This document shows positions 25,040 to 26,341 of a DNA stretch of 26,341 nt, piece after piece. The translations under genes were made by a program, and so were the position numbers. Position 1 is the stretch's first letter. Each line of letters opens with the position of its first letter. The stretch is from assembly GCA_021157815.1 (NCBI GenBank), contig JAGGVT010000080.1, positions 1-26,341 of the forward strand, given 5' to 3'. Below the pieces are notes generated by a model. That model was not told the origin of the DNA, did no database searches, and saw only the letters and a program-made list of their open reading frames with translations. The stretch comes from a bacterium. Lineage in GTDB: Bacteria; JAJVIF01; JAGGVT01.

Positions 25040-25891
25040 ATGGAAATTAAAAAAGTACTGGTAATTGGAGCAGGCCAGATGGGCGCTGGAATTGCCCAAG
25101 TTGCCGCAACTAACGGATTCGAGGTTATCCTTCAGGATATAATTCCCGAACAGATTGAAAAGGGAATGTCGGTTATCAACAAATCAATTTCTAAATTTGT
25201 CGCAAAGGAAAAAATCACGCAGGATGAAGCGGATGCGATTCTTGCCCGTATCAAGGCTACGGCTGAACTTGATTACAATGTGGATATTGTAATCGAGGCG
25301 ATTATCGAAAACGAGGATATCAAGAGGAAGGTTTTCGCTGACCTTGATGATCATTGTCCTGATCACACGATTCTGGCATCAAACACATCATCAATTCCAA
25401 TCACAAAACTCGCAAGCGCGACAAAACGGTCCGGAAAGGTAATCGGAATGCATTTCATGAATCCGGTCCCTATCATGAAACTGGTCGAGCTCATTCGCGG
25501 TGAGGATACCGATGATTCCACATACGCCGATGTCAAAACGATGTCCGAGAAGATGGGCAAGACATTCACAGTGTCGAGTGATTATCCGGGATTCATAGCG
25601 AATCGAATTCTCCTGCCGTTTATCAATGAAGCGGCTTTCACCCTGATGGAGGGAGTCGGAACCGCGGAGGATATCGACACGACAGCGAAACTCGGATTCA
25701 ACCATCCGATTGGACCTTTAGCGTTAGCGGATTTAATCGGGCTTGACACATGCCTTGCGATTCTAAATGTTCTTCATGATGGATTGGGTGATCCGAAATA
25801 TCGCCCATGTCCGCTTTTAAAACGCCTTGTAAACGCCGGCCATCTTGGACGGAAGGCAGGCAGAGGTTTTTATGATTACAGCAAGCAGTAA
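25040..25891 (+). CDS. hbd: 3-hydroxybutyryl-CoA dehydrogenase
   Basis: A 283-aa NAD(P)-dependent 3-hydroxyacyl-CoA dehydrogenase that interconverts acetoacetyl-CoA and 3-hydroxybutyryl-CoA. The Rossmann motif is [13 protein letters not shown] (G10, G12, G15). The catalytic region has SNTSS (114-118) and [14 protein letters not shown] (137-150) with His138 and Asn141. The C-terminal helical dimer domain ends with [10 protein letters not shown], typical of the family. Length is normal. GGAG lies nine bases before ATG 25040. The KorD-like ferredoxin follows after 15 bases, so the two share a transcript. It links to the acyl-CoA carboxylase genes in CoA-ester metabolism, in butyrate or fatty-acid-type steps; direction is unknown. 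Confidence 0.93.
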   Translation: MEIKKVLVIGAGQMGAGIAQVAATNGFEVILQDIIPEQIEKGMSVINKSISKFVAKEKITQDEADAILARIKATAELDYNVDIVIEAIIENEDIKRKVFADLDDHCPDHTILASNTSSIPITKLASATKRSGKVIGMHFMNPVPIMKLVELIRGEDTDDSTYADVKTMSEKMGKTFTVSSDYPGFIANRILLPFINEAAFTLMEGVGTAEDIDTTAKLGFNHPIGPLALADLIGLDTCLAILNVLHDGLGDPKYRPCPLLKRLVNAGHLGRKAGRGFYDYSKQ

Positions 25892-25906
25892 ATTCAGGAG
25901 ATAATT

Positions 25907-26155
25907 ATGGCGGGAACAATAATTGTAAATGATGATCGATGCAAGGGCTGCGGAATTTGTGTTGAGTTCTGCCCTAAAAAAGTGCTTCAGCTTTCTGAGC
26001 GAATCAATATCATGGGTTATCACCCGGTTGAGTTGATATCAGAAGATGCTGACTGCACCGGATGTGGTATATGCGCACTGATGTGCCCCGATTGGGTTAT
26101 CACTGTGTTCAGAGAAACAAAAAAGAAAAAGGAAGAGGTAGCGGGAAAAAGTTAG
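25907..26155 (+). CDS. KorD/VorD-like 2x[4Fe-4S] ferredoxin
   Basis: An 82-aa ferredoxin with two 4Fe-4S sites (C12, C15, C18, C22 and C50, C53, C56, C60) separated by a loop, the layout of the delta subunit of 2-oxoacid:ferredoxin oxidoreductases (KorD/VorD). The segment PKKVLQLSERINIMGYHPVEL between the sites is typical. AGGAG lies about six bases before ATG 25907. The alpha and beta subunits would be expected downstream, beyond the tandem array and the end of the window. Its last Ser codon and stop lie in the first unit of the 8-bp array. Confidence 0.9.
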   Translation: MAGTIIVNDDRCKGCGICVEFCPKKVLQLSERINIMGYHPVELISEDADCTGCGICALMCPDWVITVFRETKKKKEEVAGKS

Positions 26156-26294
26156 TAAGTTAGCAGGTTAGCAAGTTAGCAGGTTAGCAAGTTAGCAGGT
26201 TAGCAGGTTAGTAAGTTAGCAGGTTAGCAGGTTAGTAAGTTAGCAGGTTAGTAGGTTAGTAGGTTAGTAGGTTAGTAAGTTAGCAGGTTAGTAA
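26151..26294. repeat. Tandem array of 18 units of 8 bp, GTTAG(C/T)A(A/G)
   Basis: Eighteen consecutive 8-base units, with variation only at positions 6 and 8 and no gaps. The first unit supplies the ferredoxin's last Ser codon and TAG stop. Since 8 is not a multiple of 3, TAG falls in all three plus-strand frames every 24 bases. After the array, CACCA...TGGTG forms a small hairpin at 26306-26325. Confidence 0.95.
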
Positions 26295-26341
26295 GTTTTA
26301 GGAAGCACCAAGCTAAAGCATGGTGTTATAAATAGAAATAG

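Noticed and set aside
26151-26294. Possible CRISPR array
   Set aside because: The repeated unit is 8 bp with no spacers, so it is a simple tandem repeat.

Overview
The window reads as a chromosomal piece of an uncultured, obligately anaerobic, Gram-negative-type bacterium. The signs are ferredoxin-centred redox genes (NfnAB-like, NuoEFG-like, an [FeFe]-hydrogenase-related Fe-S protein, a KorD-type ferredoxin), two lipoproteins with clear lipoboxes, and intergenic spaces filled with short palindromic repeats. I cannot name the phylum from sequence alone. No rRNA, tRNA, CRISPR array, transposase or phage gene was seen.

Layout. 129-980 (+): TPR lipoprotein. 1179-4361 (-): 1060-aa surface lipoprotein with two PKD domains and a beta-helix, ended by a clear intrinsic terminator. 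4486-14491 (-): a nine-gene redox operon in the order DRTGG protein, NuoE-like, NuoF-like, NuoG/FdhA-like, NfnA-like, NfnB-like, second DRTGG protein, RsbW-like ATPase, and an H-cluster-like Fe-S protein. 14759-15286 (-): orphan Cys-rich protein. 15463-18416 (+): membrane-anchored ApbE flavin transferase, then a multi-membrane GT39-like protein with an in-frame stop near its N terminus. 18449-19570 (-): DmpG/MhpE-type aldolase. 20064-20882 (-): STAS domain joined to a degenerate receiver domain. 21207-23347 (-): biotin carboxylase and biotin carrier protein of an acyl-CoA carboxylase. 23874-24236 (-): weak hypothetical gene. 25040-26155 (+): 3-hydroxyacyl-CoA dehydrogenase and a KorD-like ferredoxin, followed by an 8-bp tandem array.

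How the genes fit together. The 4.5-14.5 kb operon is the most interesting part. It carries the flavin/Fe-S core of NAD(P)-linked electron-bifurcating enzymes, but a NuoG/formate-dehydrogenase-like subunit without a Cys/Sec metal ligand stands where a catalytic hydrogenase (HydA) would be expected. It also carries the small accessory genes (DRTGG, HATPase, Fe-S/H-cluster-like protein) known beside bifurcating hydrogenases in Thermotoga and Clostridium. The acyl-CoA carboxylase, hydroxyacyl-CoA dehydrogenase and ferredoxin fit a CoA-ester-based anaerobic metabolism that would use such a hub.

The spaces hold at least seven families of palindromic or inverted-repeat elements. Three families (984/21044, 8121/24544, 14579/24351) occur twice in the window. 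Several start codons were moved from the longest open frame on ribosome-binding-site evidence; each such case is noted in its entry.
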